Below are positions 7,886 to 15,933 of a stretch of 35,562 nt of DNA, piece after piece. Numbering within the stretch: the stretch's first letter is position 1; each line of letters opens with the position of its first letter. Position numbers and translations under genes: made by a program. The DNA comes from Clostridiaceae bacterium. GTDB lineage: Bacteria; Bacillota; Clostridia; DSM-8532. The stretch spans positions 1 to 35,562 of the forward strand of contig JAAYPS010000018.1 in the NCBI GenBank assembly GCA_012519655.1, given 5' to 3'. A model generated the notes under the pieces. The model ran no database searches. It saw nothing but the letters and a program-made list of their open reading frames with translations, and was not told the DNA's origin.

Positions 7886-8620
7886 TTAAAACAAAAAATG
7901 TTGACCCCTTCTACTAATAAGATGCATTATAAAACTTCTTTGATTTGAACTAGAAATTTTATCTATTCTTTCCATTATGCTATAGTTGTCTGAAAAATGC
8001 ATTGGAAAAACATGTGAACAGGATATTTTTTTTAGAAACCACTCTAAACCCAACAAAGCAAAATCCTCCTGTCTCGGATCAGCTACTAGAAATGCAATGT
8101 CGATATGCTGATTTTCTAACTTCTGAATTTGAGTTTTAAATTGATATTCCATTTGTTTATTAATTGTTTCTTTTTCTCCATCCCAATGCCACCAGTGTAA
8201 ATCACCAGCGTGGAAAAGGCTGACACCTTCTGTTTTAACCAAAAAGGCTATTCCCTCATCAGTGGATGTTAATGTTTCAATAATTATATCATCTATAACA
8301 TAACTCATTTCAGTTTCTGCAATGGTAAGATTTGCGTTAGCCCTATATCCTTCAACATCTGAAGAAATAATAATGTGGATATTGGGATTTTGCTCCATCC
8401 ATGTAAAAATAATAGGATTGAAATGATCGTGGTGTATATGGGATACGAAAATAAATATATCCAGGTCTCTAAAATCCTCGGGATTGAATACACCATTATA
8501 CAAGCAGGGGAGGCTATTAGCAGCTTTGTTACTGTAATAATCAAAAATTAGTAGCTTTTGTCCAATCTTAACAGCAAAACCACTATGATATAGGTACCAT
8601 ATTTCAATTTGTTTATTCAT
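7886..8620 (-). CDS. metallo-beta-lactamase-fold hydrolase
   Basis: This 244-residue soluble protein is an MBL-fold hydrolase of the UlaG/L-ascorbate-lactonase-like type. It has the metal motif HIHHDH at 61-66, HAGD at 137-140 and a late His in FPMHFSDN. The start IEIWYLYHSGFAVKIGQKLLIFDYY is typical of this subgroup. The ATG at 8620 has AAGGAG about 6 nt upstream and a promoter 43 nt further. It is the first gene of a two-gene operon with the CPBP protease. The substrate cannot be told from sequence. Confidence 0.85.
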   Translation of the reverse strand: MNKQIEIWYLYHSGFAVKIGQKLLIFDYYSNKAANSLPCLYNGVFNPEDFRDLDIFIFVSHIHHDHFNPIIFTWMEQNPNIHIIISSDVEGYRANANLTIAETEMSYVIDDIIIETLTSTDEGIAFLVKTEGVSLFHAGDLHWWHWDGEKETINKQMEYQFKTQIQKLENQHIDIAFLVADPRQEDFALLGLEWFLKKISCSHVFPMHFSDNYSIMERIDKISSSNQRSFIMHLISRRGQHFLF

Positions 8621-8662
8621 GCATACTCCTTAAATAGAAAACAACCGTCCATATCTTATTCT

Positions 8663-8691
8663 ATAATATCTTAAAAGTTATACTGAATCAA
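8663..8691 (-). promoter_or_regulatory. predicted sigma-A promoter of the MBL-CPBP operon
   Basis: On the minus strand TTGATT (8686-8691) and TATTAT (8663-8668) are 17 bp apart. The expected start near 8656 gives a leader of about 36 nt before the metallo-hydrolase ATG. Confidence 0.5.
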
Positions 8692-8730
8692 TAAACAATT
8701 ATTAAAGGCAAGTTCACTATCCGACAGTTG

Positions 8731-8759
8731 TTGACATGCATTTGCAATAATGCTAACAT
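8731..8759 (+). promoter_or_regulatory. predicted sigma-A promoter far upstream of the FapA gene
   Basis: TTGACA (8731-8736) and TAACAT (8754-8759) are 17 bp apart on the plus strand. If it drives the FapA-PilZ genes, the leader would be about 285 nt. The stretch 8760-9052 has no ORF that I trust and no riboswitch I recognise. It does contain a short repeat, ACTAATACA, near 8893-8920. Confidence 0.4.
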
Positions 8760-9052
8760 ATAAATATAAGTTTTTTGAAATAACTGTAAGTACCTTGTCG
8801 CATTATAGATATAAAATCCATTTTAACAATACAATATATTGAGAGATAAAATTATATAAACTGCAAAATCATTCTAATTGTCAGGATAACTAACTAATAC
8901 ACATATAACTAATACATAGTATATTAGACAAGCCTTAAATGATTTACAAGTTTGTGTTTGTTTTAGTTACGAGTTATATGAAGGTTTTAAGATAATTGAT
9001 ATATACTGGTTCCTGTAATTACGAACTAGTAATAAAAGCGGTAGGTGTGAAT

Positions 9053-10810
9053 ATGCCACGAGAAAAGATAACAAACCCCAAAAATAGCGATGGGTTAGTA
9101 TGGATTAAAAATGGAAAAGTATTTGTAAAAAATGAAGAAAGAGATGGACTGCCCCCTTTTATCAATCCGTGTAAAGGGGTAGCTTTATATATTAACGGAG
9201 TTGAGTGTAATCATCTGAGTGCTGTAAATGAAAAAGATACTATTGAGCTAAAACCATTGTTCACAGTATCAAATCTACAGCTAGATGTTGAGATTTCCAA
9301 AGATAAACTTAAATGCTATCTGATATTTACACCTGCTTGTCAGGTTCGACATAAAATAGTAGATATGGAGCCTGCAATCAAATTAGATATACAAACTAAA
9401 CAAGACGAATTAGAAAGAATTAAGACAGAAAAACACCAGATAATTGAGTTCCTAAAAAGTAAAAACATACTTCATGGCATAAAATATGATGTTGTTGATG
9501 AAATATGTGAAAAGAATTTACCGGGCAGGTTTCTGGTGGCAGAAGGAACACCGAAGCAGGATGCAATTGATGACAGCATTGAATACTTTTTTGAAGTTAA
9601 TGATGATGAATATAACCTTAGAGAAGATGAAACGGGTAATATTGATTTCAAGAATATTCTTGAATATAAGACTGTAACGGCTGGACAAGTTATAGCTCGT
9701 GTTCATAAAGGGAATCCTGGAAAGAATGGCATTTCAGTTACAGGAGAAAGTATTATACCTGTAAAACTCAAAGAAATTGAGATAACTCCTTCGTTTTCTA
9801 TAGATTATAATAAAGAAACAGGTAATGTGAGAGCAAATAAAACAGGGCGGCCTTTTGTTCAGGAAAAAGGTAACATAGTTTCATTTGAGATATATGATTC
9901 AGTGATAGTAGATGAGGTAAGTATTAAGACTGGTAATATTAGGTTCAAGGGTGATATAGAAGTTAGTAACAATGTCTACGAATCTATGGAAGTAGTTGCT
10001 GGACAAAATGTTATAGTAGGTGGTAATGTAGAATTCGCAAGTATATTTGCTGGTAACAATATCATAATTAGCGGTATCACAATATCAAGTACGCTTAATG
10101 CCGCAATGAATGATGCAGCCATTATGGATCCTGCTCCATTATTGAAGAAACTTATAGACGGTATTAATAGTTTGATAACTAACATTAAAAAATCACCACA
10201 CAGAGAAACAGTACAGTTTAGTGAATTATTACGATTATTGTTAAACACTCATAACAGGGATCTACCCAATATTGTTTATGAGGTTTCAATATCACTTAGA
10301 GCTGGTAATTACGATATAGATAGCCGCTTTATACTATCATTAATAAAAAGAGCCCTTCCAATAATGGGTAATTACTCGGAAATATCTGATATACAGTATT
10401 TATATCAGTTAATTAATGATTTAAAAATGCTCCTTTCAAAGAAAAGACATAGGCACGAAAAAGGTAATGTCACATTAACATCCATCTCAAACTGCGATAT
10501 TACTGCTCTCGGAGACATAAAGGTTGTTGGTAAAGGGAGTGTGAATTCATCGTTATATTGTAAGGGGAAAGTTAATGTGGCAGGATACGTACGTGGTGGA
10601 CAGATTAAGGCAGAAAAGGGAATTGACATAAATATTGCGGGTTCAGAAAGAGGCTCAAAAATTCTACTATCAGTACCAGAAGATAGCTTCATACGGATCC
10701 GTAGAGCATATACAGATACTACTATTAAGGTTGGGAGTATAGCCCATACTTTCTTTTCGGAAGTAAGAATGGTTCATGCCAGGTTAGAAGAGGGTAAGCT
10801 GGTATACTAA
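9053..10810 (+). CDS. FapA-family (DUF342) protein
   Basis: This is a 585-residue member of the FapA/DUF342 family. The N-terminal region (about 1-200) is variable. Next comes the conserved block with KTVTAGQVIARVHKGNPGKN and TGESI, then a C-terminal repetitive beta-helix-like part (for example GDIKVVGKGSVNSSLYCKGKVNVAGYVRGG) resembling polymer-like shell folds. The first in-frame start is a TTG at 8996, but the ATG at 9053 has GGTAGGTGTGA just before it and gives a usual N-terminus, so I choose 9053. FapA proteins have been linked to polar flagellar assembly and cell-envelope localisation in some bacteria, but most are uncharacterised. It is followed 16 nt later by a PilZ gene, suggesting a c-di-GMP- or surface-linked role. 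No signal peptide or membrane segment is seen. Confidence 0.82.
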   Translation: MPREKITNPKNSDGLVWIKNGKVFVKNEERDGLPPFINPCKGVALYINGVECNHLSAVNEKDTIELKPLFTVSNLQLDVEISKDKLKCYLIFTPACQVRHKIVDMEPAIKLDIQTKQDELERIKTEKHQIIEFLKSKNILHGIKYDVVDEICEKNLPGRFLVAEGTPKQDAIDDSIEYFFEVNDDEYNLREDETGNIDFKNILEYKTVTAGQVIARVHKGNPGKNGISVTGESIIPVKLKEIEITPSFSIDYNKETGNVRANKTGRPFVQEKGNIVSFEIYDSVIVDEVSIKTGNIRFKGDIEVSNNVYESMEVVAGQNVIVGGNVEFASIFAGNNIIISGITISSTLNAAMNDAAIMDPAPLLKKLIDGINSLITNIKKSPHRETVQFSELLRLLLNTHNRDLPNIVYEVSISLRAGNYDIDSRFILSLIKRALPIMGNYSEISDIQYLYQLINDLKMLLSKKRHRHEKGNVTLTSISNCDITALGDIKVVGKGSVNSSLYCKGKVNVAGYVRGGQIKAEKGIDINIAGSERGSKILLSVPEDSFIRIRRAYTDTTIKVGSIAHTFFSEVRMVHARLEEGKLVY

Positions 10811-10826
10811 TTCGGGAGGATGTTTT

Positions 10827-11507
10827 ATGAGTAAAGAAATCAATATTGAAAAAATGATACCTCCATATATTACAATTGATATTAAACAGAAGGATCAAAA
10901 CCTATGGTTTAAATCAATAGTGCTAAATGCTCACGAACGTTTTATCGAAGTGAAACTGACAGAACAATTTCTAAATTCAGCAATAATGCCTGGAGATCTC
11001 CTTCAGTGTATGATTTTTGTTGAAGATAGTATTTATATAATAGAAGCCGTAGTTTATAATATTAAGTTTATTTCCGGATCTATTGTCTTGAAGATAAATG
11101 ATCTTAAAACCATGGACAATGCAAGAAAGCATAAAAGATATAATGTATTGTTGAGTGCAACGTTTTCTGAAGATGGAAAATTGGAAGAGCATTATTGCAT
11201 TGTCTTAAACATTTCAATATCTGGAATCTGTATCATAACAAAACCCAAGTTGCAAGAAGGAGATATTATTGAAATTTGTATAAATTACTCAAATTCGCAT
11301 TTCATTACAGCTCAATATACTGTTAATTGGGTTTTAGATCGAGGTCCCAAGAATATGTATGGTTTGTCAATCATTCATATTGATGATAAAAACAAGTTCT
11401 TGATGTCTGAATTAATAGATGAGCTGGAAGATATAGAGAAAAATAGTATAAAACAGTTACTGGAAGAAAAATCCATATATTTAAAAGGTCTATATTATGA
11501 GGAGTAA
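10827..11507 (+). CDS. PilZ-domain c-di-GMP receptor (YcgR-like)
   Basis: This 226-residue protein has an N-terminal YcgR-like beta-barrel region (about 15-95) and a C-terminal PilZ domain (about 98-215). The c-di-GMP binding signature is complete: the RxxxR motif at 100-104 (RKHKR) and the N/DxSxxG motif at 128-133 (NISISG). Such proteins change conformation on binding c-di-GMP and usually act on flagellar motors, polysaccharide synthesis or surface attachment. The ATG at 10827 has a GGGAGGA site 8 nt upstream and is 16 nt after the FapA stop, so the two genes are almost surely cotranscribed. The target is unknown. Confidence 0.9.
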   Translation: MSKEINIEKMIPPYITIDIKQKDQNLWFKSIVLNAHERFIEVKLTEQFLNSAIMPGDLLQCMIFVEDSIYIIEAVVYNIKFISGSIVLKINDLKTMDNARKHKRYNVLLSATFSEDGKLEEHYCIVLNISISGICIITKPKLQEGDIIEICINYSNSHFITAQYTVNWVLDRGPKNMYGLSIIHIDDKNKFLMSELIDELEDIEKNSIKQLLEEKSIYLKGLYYEE

Positions 11508-11970
11508 AAAGTAGCGTGAATCAAGGGCAAACTGCTTAAAACCGTTGCTCGAAACCTCAGTATGCTATTTATAATCAGGTAGTCTGCTTCATCATTAACC
11601 AATTCAAAATTCATGCCAATATTATCGTCTTTTCTATCTTTAGTCGCAAAATGTGATGTTCATGCCAACAACATATAAAGAATTATACCCGTCATTTCTA
11701 ATCCTGTAAAAGTATAACAAGGCTAACATAATATTTACTATAATTATTCCAAGGAAATTTAAGGGTTATACTTTTTTTTGACAAATCATGCTATTAGAAG
11801 TCTGTATAATTAAGAATATTAGTTCTAAACCAACGTAATAAAATACTCACAGTTAGTTTCTAATATAAGTAATAAAAAAATATAAGATCGCATATAGGTG
11901 ATAAGAGGAGATGTATGCACCTTTATGAAGCATTCTAACTGTAAAGGTTTCTATATCAAGGGGTGTGGTT
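11508..11970. other. 463-nt intergenic region upstream of spoIIGA
   Basis: This space holds the predicted spoIIG promoter (11778-11810, listed separately). Near its end is a mini-ORF at 11915-11938 (ATG to TAA, 7 codons) after a good AGAGGAG site, flanked by an inverted repeat CCTTTA (11920-11925)/TAAAGG (11942-11947). Apart from these I see no gene. The first half (11508-11770) shows nothing I can name. Confidence 0.5.
11778..11810 (+). promoter_or_regulatory. predicted spoIIG promoter with long spacer and Spo0A-like box
   Basis: TTGACA (11778-11783) and a perfect TATAAT (11805-11810) are separated by 21 bp instead of the usual 17. In Bacillus subtilis the spoIIG promoter is known for its 22-bp spacer and its dependence on Spo0A bound at the -35. 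Here the -35 overlaps TTTGACA, whose reverse complement TGTCAAA differs by one base from the 0A box TGTCGAA. Together this suggests the same mechanism, with Spo0A~P activating sigma-A polymerase at a stretched promoter. Start is near 11817, leaving a leader of about 150 nt. Confidence 0.6.
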
Positions 11971-12864
11971 ATGTCAATCTACATAGATTTATTGTTTTTT
12001 GAAAATGTTATTGTTAATTATGGTGTTTTATTGGTGACCGAAAAACTGTCTGGTGGCTGTTCAACGATACTACGTAGATTTATATCCGCCACTATTGGAG
12101 CTATTTATCTGGTAGTTATGCTATTATGTCCTCAAATTAGCTCATTGTATACTCTGGGTGGAAAAGTATTACTTTCAGCGTTAATGGTGTCAATTGCATT
12201 CCCAGTGCACGAGTTTAAAAACTGGTTAAAGGCTTTATTATCTTTCTATATCTCATCTTTTATTTTTGCAGGTGCAGGATATGCTTTAATGAGTGCTTTG
12301 AATCAAGGAATATATTTTAAAAATGGTGAATTTTACAACCAAACAAAAAGCGATGGAATGCTCTTAATATTGACTTTATTATTTGGTTTTTTGATGGTGC
12401 GTGCTTTTACAGATTTGTTTAGAAGACGTATTGAAAAGGATGCATATATTGTAAATACTTATATTCATTTAGGAGGGAGAACTACCTGCCTTCAAGCATT
12501 AATCGACACGGGCAATTCTTTGACAGATCCTGTTTCCAAATGTCCTGTTATGATTGCTGAGTTGGAGAGTTTAAGAGAATTGCTTCCCGAGGAAATGGTC
12601 AATTGGTTGAAAAATTGGACTCAGGTAGGAGATGTTAGTTTAGATAACAGTCATGAATGGATAAAAAGAATTAGGCTAATACCATTTAACACAATTGGCA
12701 CTAAGAATGGTATGTTAGCCGGGTTTAAGCCTGATAGTATCAGTATTGAAAAGGAGGAATTACATTTCGAACGCACTCAGGTTGTCGTATGTATTAGCGA
12801 AAACAGGCTTTCCTCTGCAGATCAATATCGAGCTATTATAAGCCCTGAAATGGTTTCAGCTTAA
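11971..12864 (+). CDS. spoIIGA: sigma-E processing peptidase SpoIIGA
   Basis: SpoIIGA is the aspartic membrane protease that cuts pro-sigma-E at the sporulation septum, in response to a SpoIIR signal from the forespore. The 297-residue protein has about five membrane helices in the first 150 residues and a cytoplasmic protease domain with the catalytic aspartate Asp179 in LIDTGNSLTDP, and the expected pattern ending RAIISPEMV. The ATG at 11971 has AAGGGGTG 5-7 nt upstream; a GTG at 11965 overlaps the ribosome site. It is followed 34 nt later by its substrate gene sigE, as in all endospore formers. Likely controlled by Spo0A through the promoter upstream. Confidence 0.95.
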   Translation: MSIYIDLLFFENVIVNYGVLLVTEKLSGGCSTILRRFISATIGAIYLVVMLLCPQISSLYTLGGKVLLSALMVSIAFPVHEFKNWLKALLSFYISSFIFAGAGYALMSALNQGIYFKNGEFYNQTKSDGMLLILTLLFGFLMVRAFTDLFRRRIEKDAYIVNTYIHLGGRTTCLQALIDTGNSLTDPVSKCPVMIAELESLRELLPEEMVNWLKNWTQVGDVSLDNSHEWIKRIRLIPFNTIGTKNGMLAGFKPDSISIEKEELHFERTQVVVCISENRLSSADQYRAIISPEMVSA

Positions 12865-12898
12865 TATTTATACATATAAACGATAGGAAGGGATTTAA

Positions 12899-13618
12899 AT
12901 GAAGCACACAAATTTTTTCAAAACCAAAATAATTGAATTGATAAGGCAAGTGACCAGTAGGTTTAAAAAGGAAATACATTATGTTGGCGGAAATGAAGCA
13001 TTGCCTCCACCCCTAACAAATGAAGAGGAAGCAATCCTACTTAAGCAGTTGCCAAACCAGGATTTTTCTGTTAAGAAAACTTTGATAGAACGTAATTTAA
13101 GGCTTGTAGTATATATAGCTAGAAAATTTGAGAATACTGGTATGGATATTGAAGATTTAACATCTATAGGTACTATTGGGCTTATTAAAGCAATAAATAC
13201 CTATAACCCTGCCCGTAATATAAAGCTTGCTACATATGCATCAAGGTGTATTGAGAATGAAATATTGATGTTTCTAAGAAAGAATAGTAGGTTGCGTTCC
13301 GAGGTCTCTATTGATGAACCACTTAATGTGGATTGGGATGGTAACGAGCTTCTTCTTTCAGACATACTTGGAACAGACAGTGATCTAATCCAGAAAAACC
13401 TCGATGATGAGATTGATAGGGAGTTGTTGGCTACTGCAATGACAAAACTTAGCAGGAGAGAGAAGAAGATAATGGAAATGAGGTTTGGTCTAAACAATCA
13501 AAAGGAAAAAACTCAGAAGGAAGTAGCCGATATGCTGGGTATATCACAGTCCTACATTTCAAGATTGGAAAAAAAGATTCTTGGACGATTACGAAAGGAG
13601 ATCAGTAGAATGCTATAG
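12899..13618 (+). CDS. sigE: RNA polymerase sporulation sigma factor SigE (pro-sigma-E)
   Basis: SigE directs early mother-cell transcription during sporulation. The 239 residues equal the Bacillus length. The first ~27 residues are an amphipathic, basic pro-sequence that holds the protein at the membrane until SpoIIGA cuts it, just before [13 protein letters not shown]. The sigma-70 regions follow: region 2 with [17 protein letters not shown] and [13 protein letters not shown], and region 4 with a helix-turn-helix [17 protein letters not shown]. The ATG at 12899 is preceded by AGGAAGGG. It is in an operon with spoIIGA. sigG follows 215 nt downstream behind its own predicted promoter. Confidence 0.97.
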   Translation: MKHTNFFKTKIIELIRQVTSRFKKEIHYVGGNEALPPPLTNEEEAILLKQLPNQDFSVKKTLIERNLRLVVYIARKFENTGMDIEDLTSIGTIGLIKAINTYNPARNIKLATYASRCIENEILMFLRKNSRLRSEVSIDEPLNVDWDGNELLLSDILGTDSDLIQKNLDDEIDRELLATAMTKLSRREKKIMEMRFGLNNQKEKTQKEVADMLGISQSYISRLEKKILGRLRKEISRML

Positions 13619-13631
13619 TCGGAAAATATAT

Positions 13632-13657
13632 GGAAATAAGTGGACAATATTATTTCC
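13632..13657 (+). terminator. AT-rich hairpin after sigE
   Basis: GGAAATAA (13632-13639) and TTATTTCC (13650-13657) make a perfect 8-bp stem with a 10-nt loop, 13 nt after the sigE stop. No clean T tract follows, so it may only weakly end the spoIIG transcript and let some read-through into sigG. Confidence 0.4.
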
Positions 13658-13760
13658 GAAAATTATGAAAAATTGTATTTGAAAAGTCTTGTTAATCAAC
13701 AGGATTCTTTATTAAAGACATGTCAAGGGGTTTAGAAGATATTTTCAAAGTCATTTATCA

Positions 13761-13789
13761 GTATATTTGGCACCTCAAAGGAAAAAATG
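13761..13789 (+). promoter_or_regulatory. candidate sigma-F promoter of sigG
   Basis: GTATA (13761-13765) fits the sigma-F -35 (GYATA), and GGAAAAAATG (13780-13789) fits its -10 (GGNNANANTN) exactly, 14 bp apart. Start would be near 13796, about 38 nt before the TTG start of sigG. In Bacillus sigG is first read by sigma-F in the forespore, so this agrees with known control; it is unproved here. Confidence 0.5.
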
Positions 13790-13833
13790 ATACTAGGTTT
13801 ATCAAAGTAATTCAGCAAAAGGGAGGTGTCATT

Positions 13834-14610
13834 TTGAAGAACAAGGTGGAAATATGCGGAGTTAACACATCTAAACTCCCTATATTAACTAATAAACAAA
13901 AAGATGAGCTATTTAAGAAAATTAAAAAGGGTGATAAAAAAGCACGTGAGGAATTCATACATGGAAATCTAAGGTTGGTACTAAGTGTTATAAAAAGGTT
14001 CAACAACAGAGGGGAGCATGTAGATGACCTTTTTCAAGTGGGTTGTATTGGACTGATTAAAGCCATAGATAATTTTGACTTATCTCAAAATGTTAAATTT
14101 TCTACGTATGCAGTACCCATGATTATAGGAGAAATAAGAAGGTATTTGAGAGATAATAATTCAATTCGAGTTAGCCGTTCTTTAAAGGATATTGCTTATA
14201 AAGCACTGCAAGCAAAGGAAAGGCTAACAAATAAATTAGCCCGTGATCCATCCATATCAGAAATAGCTAAAGAAATGGATATTCCAAGGGAAGATGTTAT
14301 ATTAGCTCTTGATGCAATACAAGAGCCAATATCTTTGTTCGAATCGGTTTACCATGATGGGGGTGATGCCATTTTTGTGATGGATCAGGTTAGCGATGAA
14401 AAAAATAATGATGAATACTGGTTGGAAAATATATCCATCAATGAAGCCATTTCAAGGTTAACTGAGAGGGAAAAAAGAATTGTTGACCTTAGGTTTTTCA
14501 AGGGAAGGACACAGATGGAAGTGGCTGATGAAATCGGGATTTCGCAAGCCCAGGTTTCAAGACTTGAAAAAGCTGCACTTAAGCACATGCGTAAATATGT
14601 ATCAAATTAA
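13834..14610 (+). CDS. sigG: RNA polymerase sporulation sigma factor SigG
   Basis: SigG directs late forespore transcription, including germination receptor and SASP genes. The 258-residue protein starts MKNKVEICGVNTSKLPILT, very close to the Bacillus SigG start, and has region 2 (RLVLSVIKRFNNRGEHVDDLFQ), region 3 and region 4 with the helix EVADEIGISQAQVSRLEK. The frame stays open to an ATG at 13720, but the TTG at 13834 has GGGAGGTG 6-7 nt upstream and matches the conserved N-terminus. The longer form would begin upstream of the predicted promoter. The closest neighbours are sigE before and ymxH after, the usual clostridial order. Confidence 0.95.
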   Translation: MKNKVEICGVNTSKLPILTNKQKDELFKKIKKGDKKAREEFIHGNLRLVLSVIKRFNNRGEHVDDLFQVGCIGLIKAIDNFDLSQNVKFSTYAVPMIIGEIRRYLRDNNSIRVSRSLKDIAYKALQAKERLTNKLARDPSISEIAKEMDIPREDVILALDAIQEPISLFESVYHDGGDAIFVMDQVSDEKNNDEYWLENISINEAISRLTEREKRIVDLRFFKGRTQMEVADEIGISQAQVSRLEKAALKHMRKYVSN

Positions 14611-14640
14611 TATAATAGTTTTGCGTAAATATGTATTAAA
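14588..14640. repeat. direct repeat of the sigG 3' end
   Basis: The 19-nt stretch 14588-14606, covering the last sigG codons, is repeated at 14622-14640 with one difference (C to T), 34 bp apart. The second copy lies just outside the gene. It looks like a small local duplication. Confidence 0.6.
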
Positions 14641-14824
14641 ATAGCATTATAGTCTTAGTAAATCAGTTATTTTGCATAGGAGTTTAAATAAGATTTACGG
14701 ATTAATTATCAATATAAGACTTTCACCATAGGACTTTCATCAGGTATGAATTTTTATATAATTTGAAATAATATTAGGTAGATATTAAAACAGCGATCTT
14801 AAGCACAGTAATATATATAACATT

Positions 14825-14856
14825 AAAGGGAAGTGGGATGTTCTTACTTCCTTTTT
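14825..14856 (+). terminator. probable terminator after sigG
   Basis: AAAGGGAAGT (14825-14834) can pair with ACTTCCTTTT (14846-14855, one G-T pair) around an 11-nt loop. The core 6-bp GC-containing stem is followed by TTTTT (14852-14856). It lies 215 nt after the sigG stop and before the ymxH start. It covers the in-frame ATG at 14838, which argues against that ATG as the real start of ymxH. Confidence 0.55.
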
Positions 14857-14900
14857 GTATGAATAAATTTGTAATAGGACCATATTTTGTAGGTGAAATT

Positions 14901-15200
14901 ATGCTTCAGCCATGTAGCAATTATGAAAGAACGGGTATACAACCCCCAAATTCAAGTATTAATAGAACAGCTGATTTACGACCGAAAGAAGTAATTAATA
15001 TTACAGATGGAAAAAGATTAGGATATGTAAAAGATGTAGAATTCAGTCTTGAAACTGGACGGATAGTATCATTAATCCTACCAGGAAGATGGTCATTTCT
15101 ACGTTTGTTTGGTAGAATTGAAGAGATGGTGATTCCATGGAAGGACATAAAAAAAATAGGTGAAGATATTATTCTTGTTGACATTAAGGATTGTCATTAG
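14901..15200 (+). CDS. YlmC/YmxH-family PRC-barrel sporulation protein
   Basis: This 99-residue protein ends in a PRC-barrel domain of the YlmC/YmxH family (about 26-99: DLRPKEVINITDGKRLGYVK, then SLILPGRWSFLRLFGRIEEMVIPWKDIKKIGEDIILVDI). Family members are about 80-100 residues, sit next to sigG in many spore formers and are linked to sporulation, though their biochemistry is unknown. The frame opens further to 14838, but that ATG falls in a terminator-like hairpin; the ATG at 14901 has AGGTGA upstream and gives the usual size. The first ~25 residues (LQPCSNYERTG...) are an extra N-terminal tail not typical of the short members. Confidence 0.82.
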   Translation: MLQPCSNYERTGIQPPNSSINRTADLRPKEVINITDGKRLGYVKDVEFSLETGRIVSLILPGRWSFLRLFGRIEEMVIPWKDIKKIGEDIILVDIKDCH

Positions 15201-15249
15201 TGATAACCATTTACTAAATATTTTTCACCGGCTAGAAAGGGATACTTCT

Positions 15250-15281
15250 TAATAATTTTGAATTTCAATTCAAAATTATTA
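15250..15281. repeat. 15-bp AT-rich hairpin after ymxH
   Basis: AATAATTTTGAATT (15251-15264) and AATTCAAAATTATT (15267-15280) are perfect inverted copies with a 2-nt centre; the outer T50/A81 pair adds one. It lies 50 nt after the ymxH stop and may act as a weak bidirectional terminator. The rest of 15201-15464 shows no gene. Confidence 0.45.
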
Positions 15282-15464
15282 TTTAAATAACCGATAATAA
15301 TTGTATAGTCATAAAAAGATATTAAATAATAAAATTCCCTTCGGATGTGAATATATGTTACTATAAGTAATGGATAATACCACTGGAGAACTTATATGCG
15401 CAAAGAAGCTTAAAGTAAAACTTACGATGAAAAAGTAAAAGAGCAGCAGTTTAGGAGGTAAACA

Positions 15465-15920
15465 ATGAAATGTCCTTATTGTTCCAACCTTGAAGATAGA
15501 GTGCTTGATTCTCGTCCTACGGATGAAGGTACTACAGTTCGGAGGAGACGAGAGTGTTTAAATTGCAAAAAACGTTTCACTACATATGAAAAGGTTGAGT
15601 ATATGCCATTGATTGTAATTAAAAAGGACAAGTCAAGGCAAGCCTATGATCGTGAGAAATTATTAAATGGTGTACTGAGAGCCTGTGAGAAACGTCCGGT
15701 TTCCATACATCAGTTAGAGGAAATAATTGATAATGTAGAAGCGAAGATTCACAATACATTTCAAAGAGAAATAAGAAGCACTGTTATCGGCGAGCTTGTT
15801 TTGGAAGAGTTAAGAAAGCTAGACGAAGTTGCATATGTACGTTTTGCTTCGGTTTACCGCCAGTTCAAAGATATTGACACTTTTATGGCGGAACTACAAA
15901 AGATAATTAAAGAAAAGTAG
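15465..15920 (+). CDS. nrdR: transcriptional repressor NrdR
   Basis: NrdR represses ribonucleotide reductase genes in response to the ATP/dATP balance. The 151-residue protein has the N-terminal zinc ribbon with Cys3, Cys6, Cys31 and Cys34 (CPYC...CLNC), the basic [17 protein letters not shown] stretch that contacts DNA, and the ATP-cone domain (about 48-138, [20 protein letters not shown]). The ATG at 15465 has GGAGG 7 nt upstream. The usual length is 150-160. Its target nrd genes are not in the window. The DegS-like kinase gene begins 13 nt after its stop, so they may be cotranscribed. Confidence 0.97.
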   Translation: MKCPYCSNLEDRVLDSRPTDEGTTVRRRRECLNCKKRFTTYEKVEYMPLIVIKKDKSRQAYDREKLLNGVLRACEKRPVSIHQLEEIIDNVEAKIHNTFQREIRSTVIGELVLEELRKLDEVAYVRFASVYRQFKDIDTFMAELQKIIKEK

Positions 15921-15933
15921 TGGGGTGAAAAAT

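Noticed and set aside
13720-13833. ATG at 13720 as start of sigG
   Set aside because: It would precede the predicted sigma-F promoter and add 38 residues before the conserved SigG N-terminus.
14860-14887. TGAATA...CATATTT considered as sigma-G promoter of ymxH
   Set aside because: The spacing is 15 bp instead of 17-18 and the start would fall at the ribosome site, so the match is too poor.
14838-14900. Upstream start of the ymxH frame
   Set aside because: The ATG at 14838 lies inside a terminator-like hairpin and would add 21 residues not seen in the family; 14901 is preferred.
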